This document shows, in pieces, positions 38,584-50,307 of a DNA stretch of 64,000 nt (positions within the stretch are counted from its first letter, which is position 1; every line of letters starts with the position of its first letter). The notes beneath the pieces are model-generated. The model did no database searches, was not told the DNA's origin, and saw only the letters and a list, made by a program, of their open reading frames with translations. Source of the stretch: Enterobacteriaceae endosymbiont of Donacia marginata (lineage in GTDB: Bacteria; Pseudomonadota; Gammaproteobacteria; Enterobacterales; Enterobacteriaceae); contig NZ_CP046184.1 in assembly GCF_012567685.1 (NCBI RefSeq), positions 138,192 through 202,191 of the forward strand. Reading direction: 5' to 3'. Made by a program: the position numbers and the translations under genes.

Positions 38584-39456
38584 ATGAAGAAAAAATTATA
38601 TATATATATACAAAATTTATTACCAAAATTATTAATTACAAAATTTTTTAGTTATATATCAAAAAAAAAACTTAGTATAATAACTACTTTTTTTATATTT
38701 CTGTTTATTAAAATATATAAAATAAATATGAAAGAAACAAAATATCCTAATATTTTTTATTATAAAACTTTTAATAAGTTTTTTATAAGAAAATTAAATA
38801 TGAATAATAGACCAATTGATAATAATAAACATCATATAATTCAAAATACAGATGGTATTATTAATCAATTAGGTATTATAAAAAAAAATAAACTTTTTCA
38901 GTTTAAAGGTTGTGAATATTCATTATATGACCTTTTAGGTCAAAATAATAATATAAATAAAATTTTTACTAATGGATATTTTATTAATATATATTTATCT
39001 CCTAAAAATTATCATAGAATACATATGTCTTATAATGGTTTTTTATTAAAAATGATATATATACCTGGAAAATTATTTCCAGTAAATAATATTTTTTCTG
39101 AAAACTTATGTAATTTATTTATTTTAAATGAAAGAGTAATTTTTTTATTTAAAACATCTTTTGGTTTTATGGTTAAAATTTTAATTGGGGCGCAAATAGT
39201 AGGTAATATTTATAATTCTTGGTCTGGTTTAGTTATTTCTTCTAGAAGAAATAAAATAAAAACTTGGAATTGGCCATATATTAAAAATTTTTATAAAAAA
39301 GATTCTATTTTTTTAAAAAAAGGAGAAGAAATGGGTTATTTTAATTTAGGTTCAACTGTTATTACTTTATTTCCCCCTAAAACAATCAAATTTAATCCTG
39401 TTTTGAAAAAAGGATTAAATATTAAAATTGGAGAATTATTAGCTTATATTATTTAA
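38584..39456 (+). CDS. psd: Phosphatidylserine decarboxylase proenzyme
   Basis: Psd makes phosphatidylethanolamine in the inner membrane. The proenzyme self-cleaves at a Gly-Ser bond to form a pyruvoyl group; the LGST motif is present with cleavage expected between bases 39351 and 39352. SPKNYHRIHM (His region) and PADG-like TDGII are also kept. The ATG at 38584 gives 290 aa and an N-terminus like E. coli (LPKLLITKF); an upstream ATG at 38533 would add 17 poorly matching residues. It lacks the acidic C-terminal tail of E. coli (322 aa). Confidence 0.93.
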   Translation: MKKKLYIYIQNLLPKLLITKFFSYISKKKLSIITTFFIFLFIKIYKINMKETKYPNIFYYKTFNKFFIRKLNMNNRPIDNNKHHIIQNTDGIINQLGIIKKNKLFQFKGCEYSLYDLLGQNNNINKIFTNGYFINIYLSPKNYHRIHMSYNGFLLKMIYIPGKLFPVNNIFSENLCNLFILNERVIFLFKTSFGFMVKILIGAQIVGNIYNSWSGLVISSRRNKIKTWNWPYIKNFYKKDSIFLKKGEEMGYFNLGSTVITLFPPKTIKFNPVLKKGLNIKIGELLAYII

Positions 39457-39479
39457 AATAAAATATTTTAAATAAAATA

Positions 39480-40448
39480 TTAAGCATTTTTTATAGAAAA
39501 ACTAATAGATTTATGAATAGATTTTTTTTTTAATAAAAACATAATAAATCTATCTAAACCTATTGCCATCCCTGAATAGTTGGGGATTCCATGTTTTATT
39601 GCTTTTAGTAAATAAATATCAATTTTTTTAATTGGTAAACCTATTAATTTACGTTTATTATTATCTTCATTAAATCTTTTTTTTTGTTCTTTATAATTAG
39701 TTAATTCATGAAATCCGTTACCTAATTCAACACCTTTAAAAAATACTTCAAATCTATTTGCTATATTTTTATTTTTTATATTTATAGTTTCGGTAGTTTT
39801 TTGTGAGGAAGGAAAATTATATATTAATACTGGAGATTTTAATCCTAACTTAGGAACAATATATAAATCAAATAACATTTGCAAATAATTATCTGTAATA
39901 AAAGTACTATTTTTATTTTTTACAAAACCTATTTTTTTTATTAAAAATAATAATTTTTTTTTACTTATATTAAAAGGATTTATTTTAAAATATTTAAAAA
40001 AAATTTTTTTATATGAATATCTTTTTAATTGATTAAATCCAAATTCTACAAAAAAATTATCTATTTCTTCCATTAATTGTTTTAAATTATAATTTTTATG
40101 ATACCATTCTAACATAGTAAATTCAGGATTATGATATTGTCCTAATTCACCGTTGCGAAAACTATGACATATTTGATAGATTGAAGAATTTATTTTAGAT
40201 GCAAGTATTCTTTTCATATGAAATTCAGGACTAGTAATTAAAAATAATTTTTTTTTATTTTTAATATTAATAAAATTTGTACTAAATTGTTGTAAAAAAA
40301 GATTTGTATTTTCAAATTGAGTTAATATTGGGGTTTCTACTTCAATAAATTTTTTTTTATCAAAAAAATTTCTTATTTTTTTTATTATAATAGCACGTTT
40401 AATTAAATCATTTATTTTTGCACTAGTTAAGTAATTTAAATTTTTCAT
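39480..40448 (-). CDS. epmA: EF-P--(R)-beta-lysine ligase EpmA
   Basis: EpmA activates (R)-beta-lysine and joins it to Lys34 of EF-P. The 322-aa protein (325 in E. coli) is a class II lysyl-tRNA-synthetase-like catalytic core without an anticodon-binding domain. Class II motif 2 appears in SFRNGELGQYHNPEFTMLEW and motif 3 in the C-terminal SGMAIGLDRFIM. Located before efp on the same strand; the frdABCD genes that separate them in E. coli are gone. LysS, the true lysyl-tRNA synthetase, is encoded separately in this window. Confidence 0.96.
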   Translation of the reverse strand: MKNLNYLTSAKINDLIKRAIIIKKIRNFFDKKKFIEVETPILTQFENTNLFLQQFSTNFINIKNKKKLFLITSPEFHMKRILASKINSSIYQICHSFRNGELGQYHNPEFTMLEWYHKNYNLKQLMEEIDNFFVEFGFNQLKRYSYKKIFFKYFKINPFNISKKKLLFLIKKIGFVKNKNSTFITDNYLQMLFDLYIVPKLGLKSPVLIYNFPSSQKTTETINIKNKNIANRFEVFFKGVELGNGFHELTNYKEQKKRFNEDNNKRKLIGLPIKKIDIYLLKAIKHGIPNYSGMAIGLDRFIMFLLKKKSIHKSISFSIKNA

Positions 40449-40474
40449 ATTATTTTTTAAATTTTATATTTTAA

Positions 40475-41041
40475 TTATTTAAAACGAGAAATATATTTTT
40501 TTTTTCTTGTATCAATTTTAATAATATCTCCAATTTTAATAAAAGATGGGACTTTTATTATTTCTCCATTACTAATTATTGCTTGTTTATTATTATTTAC
40601 TGCATCTCCTTTTAGGATAATATTTGTATTTACTACTTTTAAATTTATAAAATTAGGTAATGTTAAAAATATTGGTAATTGATTCCAAAATGTTATGATA
40701 TAATCATATTGTGTTATTAACCACTTTTTTTTATTTTTTATAATTTTACTATGAATTATAATTTGTTCAAAATTTTTTTTATCCATAAAATAATAAAAAT
40801 AATTTTTTTCATTATATAAATATTTTAATTTTTTTTCTAAAATATCAGCTGTATCTAAATTATCAGTAGATTTAAATGTTTTATCAATTAATTTTTCTGT
40901 AATTAAATTTCTCATTTTTATTCTAACAAATGCTTGCCCCTTTCCAGGTTTAACAAATTCACTTGATTCTATAATATAAGGTTGATTTAAAAAAATAAAT
41001 TTCATTCCAATTCTAAAATTATTACTATAATAGTTAACCAT
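40475..41041 (-). CDS. efp: Elongation factor P
   Basis: EF-P relieves ribosome stalling at consecutive prolines. The 188-aa protein, same length as E. coli, keeps three OB-like domains and the modification site Lys34 in VKPGKGQAF. The surrounding residues match the beta-lysylation type, in agreement with adjacent epmA and epmB. epmA follows after 26 bases on the same strand; epmB is divergent on the other side, as in E. coli. Confidence 0.98.
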   Translation of the reverse strand: MVNYYSNNFRIGMKFIFLNQPYIIESSEFVKPGKGQAFVRIKMRNLITEKLIDKTFKSTDNLDTADILEKKLKYLYNEKNYFYYFMDKKNFEQIIIHSKIIKNKKKWLITQYDYIITFWNQLPIFLTLPNFINLKVVNTNIILKGDAVNNNKQAIISNGEIIKVPSFIKIGDIIKIDTRKKKYISRFK

Positions 41042-41107
41042 TTTATTCTTTTTTTAAAAAAAATATTAATTTATAATAATACATATTTATAAAAATGAAA
41101 TTATTTT

Positions 41108-42085
41108 ATGAAAGAACTATGGTTACAACAATTATCCAATAATATTGATAATAATCTTGATTTAATTAAACTTACAGAAATAAATAAAAAAGATAATAAT
41201 CAATTTTTATATAAAAAGAAAAATATTTTTTTTAAAGTTAAAATACCTTTAGTTTTTATAAACAAAATAGAAAAAAAAAACTCTAAAGACCCTATTTTAC
41301 TACAATTTATTTTTAATGAAAAAGAGCTAATTCAACATAAAAAATATAATAGTAATCCATTAAATGAAAAATTTATTATTCCAGGAATGATTCATAAATA
41401 TAAAAATAGAGTATTAATATTAGTAACTGGGATATGTGCCGTACATTGTAGATATTGTTTTCGAAAAAATACTAAACAAGCCAATTCAATAACAATATGT
41501 AATTGGAATCAAATAATTAATTATATAAAAAAAAATTTTGAAATTAATGAAATTATTTTTTCTGGGGGGGATCCTTTAATTTTAAATGATAATAAAATAA
41601 AATATTTTATTAATGATATAAATAAAATATCTCATATTAAAATATTAAGAATACATACTAGAATAATATGTATTCTTCCACAAAGAATTTCTAAAAATTT
41701 ATTAAAAATATTTAGTAAATGCAAATTTCATATTATAATAGTGACACATATTAATCATCCTAACGAAATTAGTGATGAATTATTTGAAAAAATTTATTTT
41801 TTAAAAAAAAGAGGAATAACTATTTTAAATCAAAGTGTTTTATTAAAAAACATAAATGATAATTATAAAATTTTAATTAAATTAAGTAATAGTTTATTTA
41901 ATATTGGAATATTACCCTATTATTTACATTTATTAGATAAAGTAGAAGGAAGTAAACATTTTTATGTATCTGAAAACAAAGCTAAAAAAATTATGAAAAA
42001 AATATTATTATCTTTATCAGGATTTTTAGTACCTAGATTAACTAAAGATATTTATGGTGGGAAAAATAAAAAATTTATTATTTAA
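41108..42085 (+). CDS. epmB: L-lysine 2,3-aminomutase EpmB (EF-P modification)
   Basis: EpmB converts (S)-alpha-lysine to (R)-beta-lysine for EF-P modification. The 325-aa radical SAM enzyme (342 in E. coli) has the 4Fe-4S cluster motif CxxxCxxC at Cys110, Cys114 and Cys117 (CAVHCRYC), followed by FSGGDPL and a PLP-binding C-terminal part (GGKNK). Divergent from efp, with groEL-groES next downstream as in E. coli. Confidence 0.96.
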   Translation: MKELWLQQLSNNIDNNLDLIKLTEINKKDNNQFLYKKKNIFFKVKIPLVFINKIEKKNSKDPILLQFIFNEKELIQHKKYNSNPLNEKFIIPGMIHKYKNRVLILVTGICAVHCRYCFRKNTKQANSITICNWNQIINYIKKNFEINEIIFSGGDPLILNDNKIKYFINDINKISHIKILRIHTRIICILPQRISKNLLKIFSKCKFHIIIVTHINHPNEISDELFEKIYFLKKRGITILNQSVLLKNINDNYKILIKLSNSLFNIGILPYYLHLLDKVEGSKHFYVSENKAKKIMKKILLSLSGFLVPRLTKDIYGGKNKKFII

Positions 42086-42109
42086 AAAAATATAAAATTT
42101 TAAAAATAA

Positions 42110-42142
42110 AAAAGCTGTGCTTAAAATTAATGCACAGCTTTT
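42110..42142. terminator. Bidirectional terminator between epmB and groEL
   Basis: An 11-base stem (42110-42120 with 42132-42142) built on GCTGTGC/GCACAGC closes an 11-base loop and is flanked by A and T runs in both directions. It lies between the convergent ends of epmB (42085) and groEL (42210). Confidence 0.85.
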
Positions 42143-42209
42143 ATTAATATATTAATATATAAATTAAATTTTAAATTTATTTAAATAAATTTAAAATTTT
42201 TAATAAAAA

Positions 42210-43868
<1,659 letters not shown>

Positions 43869-43933
43869 TTAAATTTATTTATATTAAATTAATTAAATTT
43901 TCTATAATTTTATTTATTTAATGACAAATTTTA

Positions 43934-44224
43934 TTATTTAATAATAGCCAAAATATCACTTTCAGACATTATAAGAACTTCTTCATCATCAATTTTTTCT
44001 GTTTTTACACTATAACCGTCATTAAATATAATTGTATCACCTTTTTTTACATCTAATGGTTTTACTGTTCCATTATCTAATATACGTCCTTTACCTACTG
44101 CTAATACTTCCCCTCTTGTAGATTTACCTGCAGCAGAACCTGTTAAAACAATTCCACCTGAAGATTTAGATTCAACTTCTTTTCTTTTTACAATAACACG
44201 ATCATGTAATGGGCGAATATTCAT
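43934..44224 (-). CDS. groS: Co-chaperonin GroES (Hsp10)
   Basis: GroES caps the GroEL ring. The 96-aa protein (97 in E. coli) starts [14 protein letters not shown] and has the mobile loop ([17 protein letters not shown]) and the [10 protein letters not shown] strand typical of the family. An AGGAG Shine-Dalgarno lies just before the ATG. First gene of groESL, about 65 bases downstream of the expected sigma-32 start site. Confidence 0.99.
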   Translation of the reverse strand: MNIRPLHDRVIVKRKEVESKSSGGIVLTGSAAGKSTRGEVLAVGKGRILDNGTVKPLDVKKGDTIIFNDGYSVKTEKIDDEEVLIMSESDILAIIK

Positions 44225-44297
44225 TAATAATTCTCCTTTTAAGAAAGTTTAACTATTGTAAATTAATGTTAACTTATTTTGAATAATGTGCACTGAA

Positions 44298-44326
44298 AGA
44301 TAAGGACTTATAGTCTCTGTTTCAAG
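44298..44326 (-). promoter_or_regulatory. Sigma-32 heat-shock promoter of groESL
   Basis: On the minus strand the -35 CTTGAAA (44320-44326, perfect consensus) and -10 CCTTATCT (44298-44305, two mismatches to CCCCATNT) are 14 bases apart. The expected start site is about 65 bases upstream of groES. The rest of the spacer is AT-only, so the GC-containing block stands out. Confidence 0.75.
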
Positions 44327-44454
44327 TCTTATCTAAAAAAAATTATTTTTTTATTAAAATTATATTTTAAAAATATAATTTATACATAAATAATGATTAT
44401 TGATAATAATCATTATTTATAATAAAATTTTATTGATTTTTTAATAAAAAAATA

Positions 44455-44484
44455 TTGACGTTTACTCATAAATATTGTCATAAT
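44455..44484 (+). promoter_or_regulatory. Sigma-70 promoter of tRNA-Phe
   Basis: TTGACG (44455-44460) and CATAAT (44479-44484) are 18 bases apart and end 21 bases before the tRNA; each hexamer has one mismatch. Confidence 0.65.
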
Positions 44485-44505
44485 ATAAAATATATTTTAA
44501 TTTAT

Positions 44506-44578
44506 GCCCGAATAGCTCAGTCGGTAGAGCAGTGGACTGAAAATCCCCGTGTCGGTGGTTCAATTCCGCCTTCGGGCA
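44506..44578 (+). tRNA. tRNA-Phe (anticodon GAA)
   Basis: The 73-base cloverleaf has acceptor GCCCGAA/TTCGGGC, D arm AGCTCAGTCGGTAGAGC, anticodon arm GGACTGAAAATCC giving GAA, T arm with GGTTCAATTCC and discriminator A. The 3' CCA is not encoded. It stands alone with its own promoter and a strong downstream terminator. Confidence 0.98.
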
Positions 44579-44620
44579 TTTTTTATTCTATGATTTAAAA
44601 ATTTTTAGATTTTATTTTTA

Positions 44621-44668
44621 TAAATAAAAAATGCAGAAAATAAAAATATTTTCTGCATTTTTTATTTA
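44621..44668. terminator. Bidirectional terminator between tRNA-Phe and ompA
   Basis: A perfect 22-base stem (44621-44642 with 44647-44668) with a four-base loop carries a TGCAGA/TCTGCA core and T runs on both strands. It overlaps the ompA stop codon and ends transcription from both sides. Confidence 0.9.
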
Positions 44669-45973
44669 AAATTTATATAAAAAATTATTTATTAAATATA
44701 ATTTTTTTTGTAATTCATATATTATAGATAATTTATTTTTAGAAAAAAAATGATATTTTTTATATATAAAAAACTTATGTTTATAACCATACATTCCATC
44801 ATTTAAATAATCATCGCGCCCATAATTATGATTATGATCCATTAAAAAATGATTTTTATAAAAATGATGTTTTTTTATAATTTTTTTAAAAACTTTTAAA
44901 ATCTTTATTTCTACATAACGATCTATTACTAGACATTGTTTTAATAATTCACAATTTTTTATTTTTTGACAATTTTTATTAATGAATAAATTACTTCCTA
45001 ATCCTTTTACAAAAATTATTTTTTTTAATAAATTTTTATCTTTAGATTTTAAATATTCAACAATTTGTTGAGCTCTTTTCTGAGATAAAATACTATTACT
45101 ATCTTTTTCTAAATAATCAGAATGACCTAAAATAACAATTTTATTATCGTTATCTTTAGATAAATTTTTATTTTTAATATTAATATCTAATATTTTATCC
45201 AATTTTTTTTTATTTTGTTTTCCTAACAGAATTTTATTAGAATCAAAATAAACTTTTGTTTTAGATAAAATATCATTATTACCATAATTATTATAATAAT
45301 TATTTTTTGCTTTTTTAATTAAAGATTTTATTGAAGGAAGATGATATTTATCAGTAAATTTATATACTAAACTAAAAGTAAACATAGAATTATTAGTTTT
45401 TTGACCTAAATTATCATCATCTTGATTACCTATATTACCTGCAAATTGATATTCTACTCTAGATGAAAAATTATTATTTATAATATATTCTCCTCCTAAA
45501 ACCATAAGTGGAGAGATATTATAATATTTATTATTTATATTTTTATTATAATCATTTTTATCATATTGTTGATTAATTGATTGGGTAAACAAACCACCTA
45601 AACGACTATATAAATATACATTTTTAAATATAGGATATCTAACATTAGATGTTAATTGAATCCCTTTAGATTCAAAAAAATTTGTAGTGTTTTTATCTTC
45701 TATATTTTTTTTAATAGATCCTAACCAATCAAAACCCATTTCAAATCCTAAAAAATTATTTGATTGATAACCAAAAAATAATCCATTTCCTATTTTATTA
45801 AATACAGTATATTCTTTATCATCAATATCTTTTCCTAATAATTTAATATTATCATATTGTGACAATCCAAATTTAGAACCAAAATACCAATAATCTTTAA
45901 AATTAGATTCAGCATTAGCAATATTATAAATATTCATTATCATCATTATAAAAATGATAGTTATCTTTTTCAT
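44666..45973 (-). CDS. ompA: OmpA-like outer membrane porin with extended C-terminus
   Basis: OmpA is a beta-barrel that anchors the outer membrane to peptidoglycan. The 435-aa product (346 in E. coli) has a signal peptide (1-21, ending ANA), a divergent eight-strand barrel to about 207, a short linker and an OmpA-like periplasmic domain. The peptidoglycan-binding Asp286 (HSD) and Arg300 (SQKRA) are present, as is the Cys pair near 335-347. The E. coli homology ends near residue 360 (DRYVEIKI). About 75 more residues follow, rich in His, Tyr and Lys (seven His between 369 and 408). This tail may be stop-codon loss or a new segment. Confidence 0.9.
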   Translation of the reverse strand: MKKITIIFIMMIMNIYNIANAESNFKDYWYFGSKFGLSQYDNIKLLGKDIDDKEYTVFNKIGNGLFFGYQSNNFLGFEMGFDWLGSIKKNIEDKNTTNFFESKGIQLTSNVRYPIFKNVYLYSRLGGLFTQSINQQYDKNDYNKNINNKYYNISPLMVLGGEYIINNNFSSRVEYQFAGNIGNQDDDNLGQKTNNSMFTFSLVYKFTDKYHLPSIKSLIKKAKNNYYNNYGNNDILSKTKVYFDSNKILLGKQNKKKLDKILDINIKNKNLSKDNDNKIVILGHSDYLEKDSNSILSQKRAQQIVEYLKSKDKNLLKKIIFVKGLGSNLFINKNCQKIKNCELLKQCLVIDRYVEIKILKVFKKIIKKHHFYKNHFLMDHNHNYGRDDYLNDGMYGYKHKFFIYKKYHFFSKNKLSIIYELQKKLYLINNFLYKF

Positions 45974-46041
45974 TGTGATATAAACCCTTTATTATTAAAA
46001 AAATCATATTTAAATTTGTATTTTTAAAAAATATTTTTTAG

Positions 46042-47022
46042 TTATTTAAAAATCTTAATAATAGAAAAAATACTTTTTTTATCTTTCTTTAATCTAATTA
46101 AAGAATTTTTAAAAATATTATTTTGTAATATAACTTGTATCCAAATTAAATTTGATTTAATTATTAATGATTTTAAAATAATACTACCTCTTATTATTTG
46201 CCATTTTTGAGTTTTATTTTTTTTTATTTCTAATAAATCATCAAATAATGGAAAAACTTTTGTTTTGCCTTCTAATAAAAATAATTGTTTATTTTTCTTC
46301 TTTTTAAATTTTAAAATACTAATTATTTCCTGACCTAAATAACAACCTTTATTAAAATCAATTGCATCAAATTTTTCCATATTACTTTCTTGTGGAAAAA
46401 ATAAATTACAATTTTGCTTATTATCAATAATAGGATAACCTATTTCCATATAGAATTTATTCCAAAAATTATTATTTTTAATAAAAATTACATTTTTTAT
46501 AGAAAAATCTTGTATTAACAATTTAATATTTTTTTTTGATAAAACTAAAAAATAATAATTATTAGAATAACAAAATTTTAAAAAAATATCTTTTTTAAAA
46601 AAAAATAATGTCTTTTTTTGATAAAAAACATTATTTTTTTTAAAAATTTTAATAAATTTTTCTTGTAGATTTATATTAGATAATAAAAAAATTTTTTCTT
46701 GCGGATCTAAATAAATTTTTATATCATAAAACAAAATATATTTTTTAATACTTTCTAAATATTTTTTTAATATATTCTTTTGAATAATATATTTATAATG
46801 ATTATTAGATTTTTTAAATATATGCATATTTGTTAATATCTTACCATTAGAATTGCAATGGATAGCATTCAAAAAATTTGAATTATTATCTAATTTATTA
46901 ATATCAATTGTTAATTGATTTTGTAAAAAAGTCTTACTATCAGTACCTTTTATATTTATAATTTGTAAATTATTTAAATAAAAAATTTTTAATAAATTGT
47001 ATTTTTTTTCTTTTATATTCAT
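46042..47022 (-). CDS. ygfZ: tRNA-modifying/Fe-S protein YgfZ (folate-binding)
   Basis: YgfZ is a folate-dependent protein that helps assemble or repair certain iron-sulfur enzymes such as MiaB. The 326-aa protein, same length as E. coli, is divergent but has the diagnostic motif KGCYLGQE with Cys227 and the GcvT-like N-terminal pattern (KGTDSKTFLQNQLTIDI). The last residues of the family C-terminal barrel are Ile/Lys-rich. It lies between ompA and carB on the same strand, not its E. coli context. Confidence 0.9.
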   Translation of the reverse strand: MNIKEKKYNLLKIFYLNNLQIINIKGTDSKTFLQNQLTIDINKLDNNSNFLNAIHCNSNGKILTNMHIFKKSNNHYKYIIQKNILKKYLESIKKYILFYDIKIYLDPQEKIFLLSNINLQEKFIKIFKKNNVFYQKKTLFFFKKDIFLKFCYSNNYYFLVLSKKNIKLLIQDFSIKNVIFIKNNNFWNKFYMEIGYPIIDNKQNCNLFFPQESNMEKFDAIDFNKGCYLGQEIISILKFKKKKNKQLFLLEGKTKVFPLFDDLLEIKKNKTQKWQIIRGSIILKSLIIKSNLIWIQVILQNNIFKNSLIRLKKDKKSIFSIIKIFK

Positions 47023-47066
47023 TTGTTTTCTATAATGATATATTTTGTATAAAAAATATTTTTATT

Positions 47067-50000
47067 TTAAAGATTAAGATTTTTTTTTAATAAAATTTTA
47101 TGTAATTCTTGTAAAGAAAATACTCTTTTTTTAAAATTACTGCCTATAGAAATTAGGCTAGCTTTAGCACCATTAATAGTAGTATTGTAGTAAATATTAT
47201 TTTTTAAAGCTAAAATTCTAATTAATTTAGAATTGTTAATTGATTCTTTTTTTTCTACAATATTAATTATATAAGAATATCTTTTATTTTGAATAAAATT
47301 AATTATATTAGGTTTTTTTTCTATAGGTTTTCTAACTGTTTTAACTAATAAATTTAATTTTTTTAAAAATTTAGAAGTACCATATGTTGCTTCAATTTTA
47401 AAACCATAATTTATTAATTTCTGAACTATTGGAAAAATTAATTTTTTATCTTTATTTTGTACAGATACTAATATAGTACTATTTTTTTTTATATCAAATT
47501 TTGTTCCTAATATTGCTTTATAAAAAGCTTCTGCAAAAGAAAATCCTATACCCATAACTTCTCCTGTAGATTTCATTTCTGGTCCTAAGATAGGATCTAT
47601 ATTATCAAATTTATCAAAAGGTAATATTACCTCCTTAACAGTAAAATAAGGTGGAATAATTTCTTTATCAAGTTTTAAATTTGTTAATGTTTGTCCTATC
47701 ATAACTAATGTCCCCATTTTTGCTAATGGAATATTTATTGCTTTAGAAATAAAAGGTATTGTTCTAGATGCTCTAGGATTAACTTCTATTATATAAATCT
47801 CATTATTTTTTATAGCAAATTGAATATTTATTAATCCACAAACATTAATTTTGATAGCTAATTGTTTTGTTTGAATTTTAATTTTTTTTAAAATACTTTT
47901 ACTTAAAGTACGTGTTGGAAAAGAACAAGCAGAATCTCCAGAATGAATTCCTACATATTCAATATGTTCCATAATACCACCTATAAAAATATTTTTTTGA
48001 TCACAAATAGCATCAACATCAACTTCTATTGCATTTTTTAAAAATTTTTCTAATAAAACAGGAATATTACTTTTTATATTTAATAAATAATAATTTTTTA
48101 AATCATTTTTATTATATACTATTTCCATAGATCTACCTCCTAAAACATAAGAAGGTCTAACTATAAGAGGAAATCCAATTTCATTAGCTTTATCTAAAGC
48201 TTCATTTAAATTTTTTACTATATAATTAAGAGATTGTTTTAATTTTAAAGAATTAATAATTTGTTGAAATTTTTTTCTATTTTCAGCAAGATCTATAGAT
48301 GCAGGGCTGGTACCTAAAATACTAATATTTTCTTTTTCTAATTCTTTAGCTAAATTTAGCGGTGTTTGTCCTCCATATTGGATAATTACACCTTGAGGTT
48401 TTTCTATTCTAATAATTTCTAATATACTTTCTAAAGTAATAGGTTCAAAATATAAACGATCTGAAATATCATAATCAGTAGATACAGTTTCTGGATTACA
48501 ATTAATCATGATTGTTTCAAAATTATTTTTACGTAATATCATAGATGCATGTACACAACAATAATCAAATTCAATACCTTGACCTATTCTATTAGGACCA
48601 CTACCTAAAATAATAATTTTTTTATTATTATTATTAGGATAAGCTTCACATTCTGTTTCATATGTTGAATATATATAAGCAGTATTAGTTTTAAATTCAG
48701 CAGAACATGTATCTACTCTTTTATATACTGGATGGATATCTAATTTATATCTTAATTTTCTTATTTTTTCTTCCGAAATATTTAATAGATTAGCTAATCT
48801 AGCATCAGAAAAACCTTTTTTTTTTAAATTAAAAAAAGATTGTTTATCATATAAATATTTTATACCTATTTTTTTTACTTTATTTTCAATAATAATTAAA
48901 TTTTCTATTTGTAACAAAAACCATTTATCTATTTTAGAATAATCATATATATCTTCAATAGATATACCTATACGTATAGCATCTGCAATAAATCTTATTC
49001 TATCAGGACCTGGGTTTTTTAATTCTTTTATAATTAAATTATAATTTTCTTCATTTTTAATTAAATCTATTTTAGAATTAAAACCATTAATCCCAATTTC
49101 TAAACTACATAATGCTTTTTGAATTGATTCTTGAAAAGATCTCCCTATAGCCATAACTTCACCTACAGATTTCATCTGTGTTGTTAATCTATCATTAACA
49201 TTATGAAATTTTTCAAAATTAAATCTAGGGATTTTAGTTACTATATAATCAATAGATGGTTCAAAAGCAGCAGTGATATTATTACTTGTTATATCATTTG
49301 TTAATTCATCTAATGTATAACCAATAGAGAGTTTAGCTGATATTTTTGCAATTGGAAAACCTGTAGCTTTAGATGCTAAAGCTGATGAGCGTGATACACG
49401 AGGATTCATTTCAATTATTATTAATTTTCCTGTTATTGGATTTACAGCAAATTGCACATTAGCACCTCCTGATTTAATACCCATCTCTTTCATAATTGAT
49501 ATAGAAGCATTTCTCATTATCTGATATTCTTTATCAGATAAAGTTTGTGCTGGAGCTACTGTAATTGAATCTCCTGTATGAATACCCATAGGATCTATAT
49601 TTTCTATTGAACATATAATAATAGAGTTATCATTTTTATCTCGTATAATTTCCATTTCATATTCTTTCCATCCTATTAATGATTCATCAATAATTAATTC
49701 ATGATTAGAAGATAAATTAAAACCATTTTTACAAATTTTTTTAAATTCTTCTATGTTATTTGCTATTCCTCCCCCACTACCCCCCATAGTAAATGATGGT
49801 CTAATAATACATGGAAACCCAATTTTTTTTATATTATTTATCGCTTCATCAATATTGTGAACTACTAAACAATGAGGAACATCAAATCCTAATTTTTTTA
49901 TAATTTTTGCAAAATAATAACGATTTTCTGCTTTATTTATAGTTTCAATTGTAACTCCAATAGTTTCTACATTAAATTTATTTAAAATATTATTTTTATG

Positions 50001-50306
50001 TAAATCTAAAATACAATTTAACGCTGTTTGCCCCCCCATTGTTGGCAAAATAACATCAGGTCTTTCTTTTTCTATAATTTTAGCTATAATTTCCCAATTC
50101 ATAGGTTCTATATAAGTAATATCAGCAATATCAGGATCAGTCATAATAGTAGCTGGATTAGAATTAACTAAGATTAAATTATAACCTTCTTCTTTTAAAG
50201 CTTTACATGCTTGTGTACCAGAATAATCAAATTCACAAGCTTGACCAATAACAATTGGTCCAGAACCTAAAATCATAATTTTTTTTATATCAGTACGTTT
50301 TGGCAT
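47067..50306 (-). CDS. carB: Carbamoyl-phosphate synthase large subunit
   Basis: CarB uses ammonia from CarA, bicarbonate and two ATP to make carbamoyl phosphate for arginine and pyrimidines. The 1079-aa protein (1073 in E. coli) has both ATP-grasp halves (GSGPIVIGQ near 14, [10 protein letters not shown] near 570), the oligomerisation domain and the C-terminal allosteric domain, which is less conserved. It begins one base after the carA stop, so the pair is translationally coupled. Together with the ornithine carbamoyltransferase gene in this window it supplies citrulline. Confidence 0.98.
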   Translation of the reverse strand: MPKRTDIKKIMILGSGPIVIGQACEFDYSGTQACKALKEEGYNLILVNSNPATIMTDPDIADITYIEPMNWEIIAKIIEKERPDVILPTMGGQTALNCILDLHKNNILNKFNVETIGVTIETINKAENRYYFAKIIKKLGFDVPHCLVVHNIDEAINNIKKIGFPCIIRPSFTMGGSGGGIANNIEEFKKICKNGFNLSSNHELIIDESLIGWKEYEMEIIRDKNDNSIIICSIENIDPMGIHTGDSITVAPAQTLSDKEYQIMRNASISIMKEMGIKSGGANVQFAVNPITGKLIIIEMNPRVSRSSALASKATGFPIAKISAKLSIGYTLDELTNDITSNNITAAFEPSIDYIVTKIPRFNFEKFHNVNDRLTTQMKSVGEVMAIGRSFQESIQKALCSLEIGINGFNSKIDLIKNEENYNLIIKELKNPGPDRIRFIADAIRIGISIEDIYDYSKIDKWFLLQIENLIIIENKVKKIGIKYLYDKQSFFNLKKKGFSDARLANLLNISEEKIRKLRYKLDIHPVYKRVDTCSAEFKTNTAYIYSTYETECEAYPNNNNKKIIILGSGPNRIGQGIEFDYCCVHASMILRKNNFETIMINCNPETVSTDYDISDRLYFEPITLESILEIIRIEKPQGVIIQYGGQTPLNLAKELEKENISILGTSPASIDLAENRKKFQQIINSLKLKQSLNYIVKNLNEALDKANEIGFPLIVRPSYVLGGRSMEIVYNKNDLKNYYLLNIKSNIPVLLEKFLKNAIEVDVDAICDQKNIFIGGIMEHIEYVGIHSGDSACSFPTRTLSKSILKKIKIQTKQLAIKINVCGLINIQFAIKNNEIYIIEVNPRASRTIPFISKAINIPLAKMGTLVMIGQTLTNLKLDKEIIPPYFTVKEVILPFDKFDNIDPILGPEMKSTGEVMGIGFSFAEAFYKAILGTKFDIKKNSTILVSVQNKDKKLIFPIVQKLINYGFKIEATYGTSKFLKKLNLLVKTVRKPIEKKPNIINFIQNKRYSYIINIVEKKESINNSKLIRILALKNNIYYNTTINGAKASLISIGSNFKKRVFSLQELHKILLKKNLNL

Positions 50307-50307
50307 T

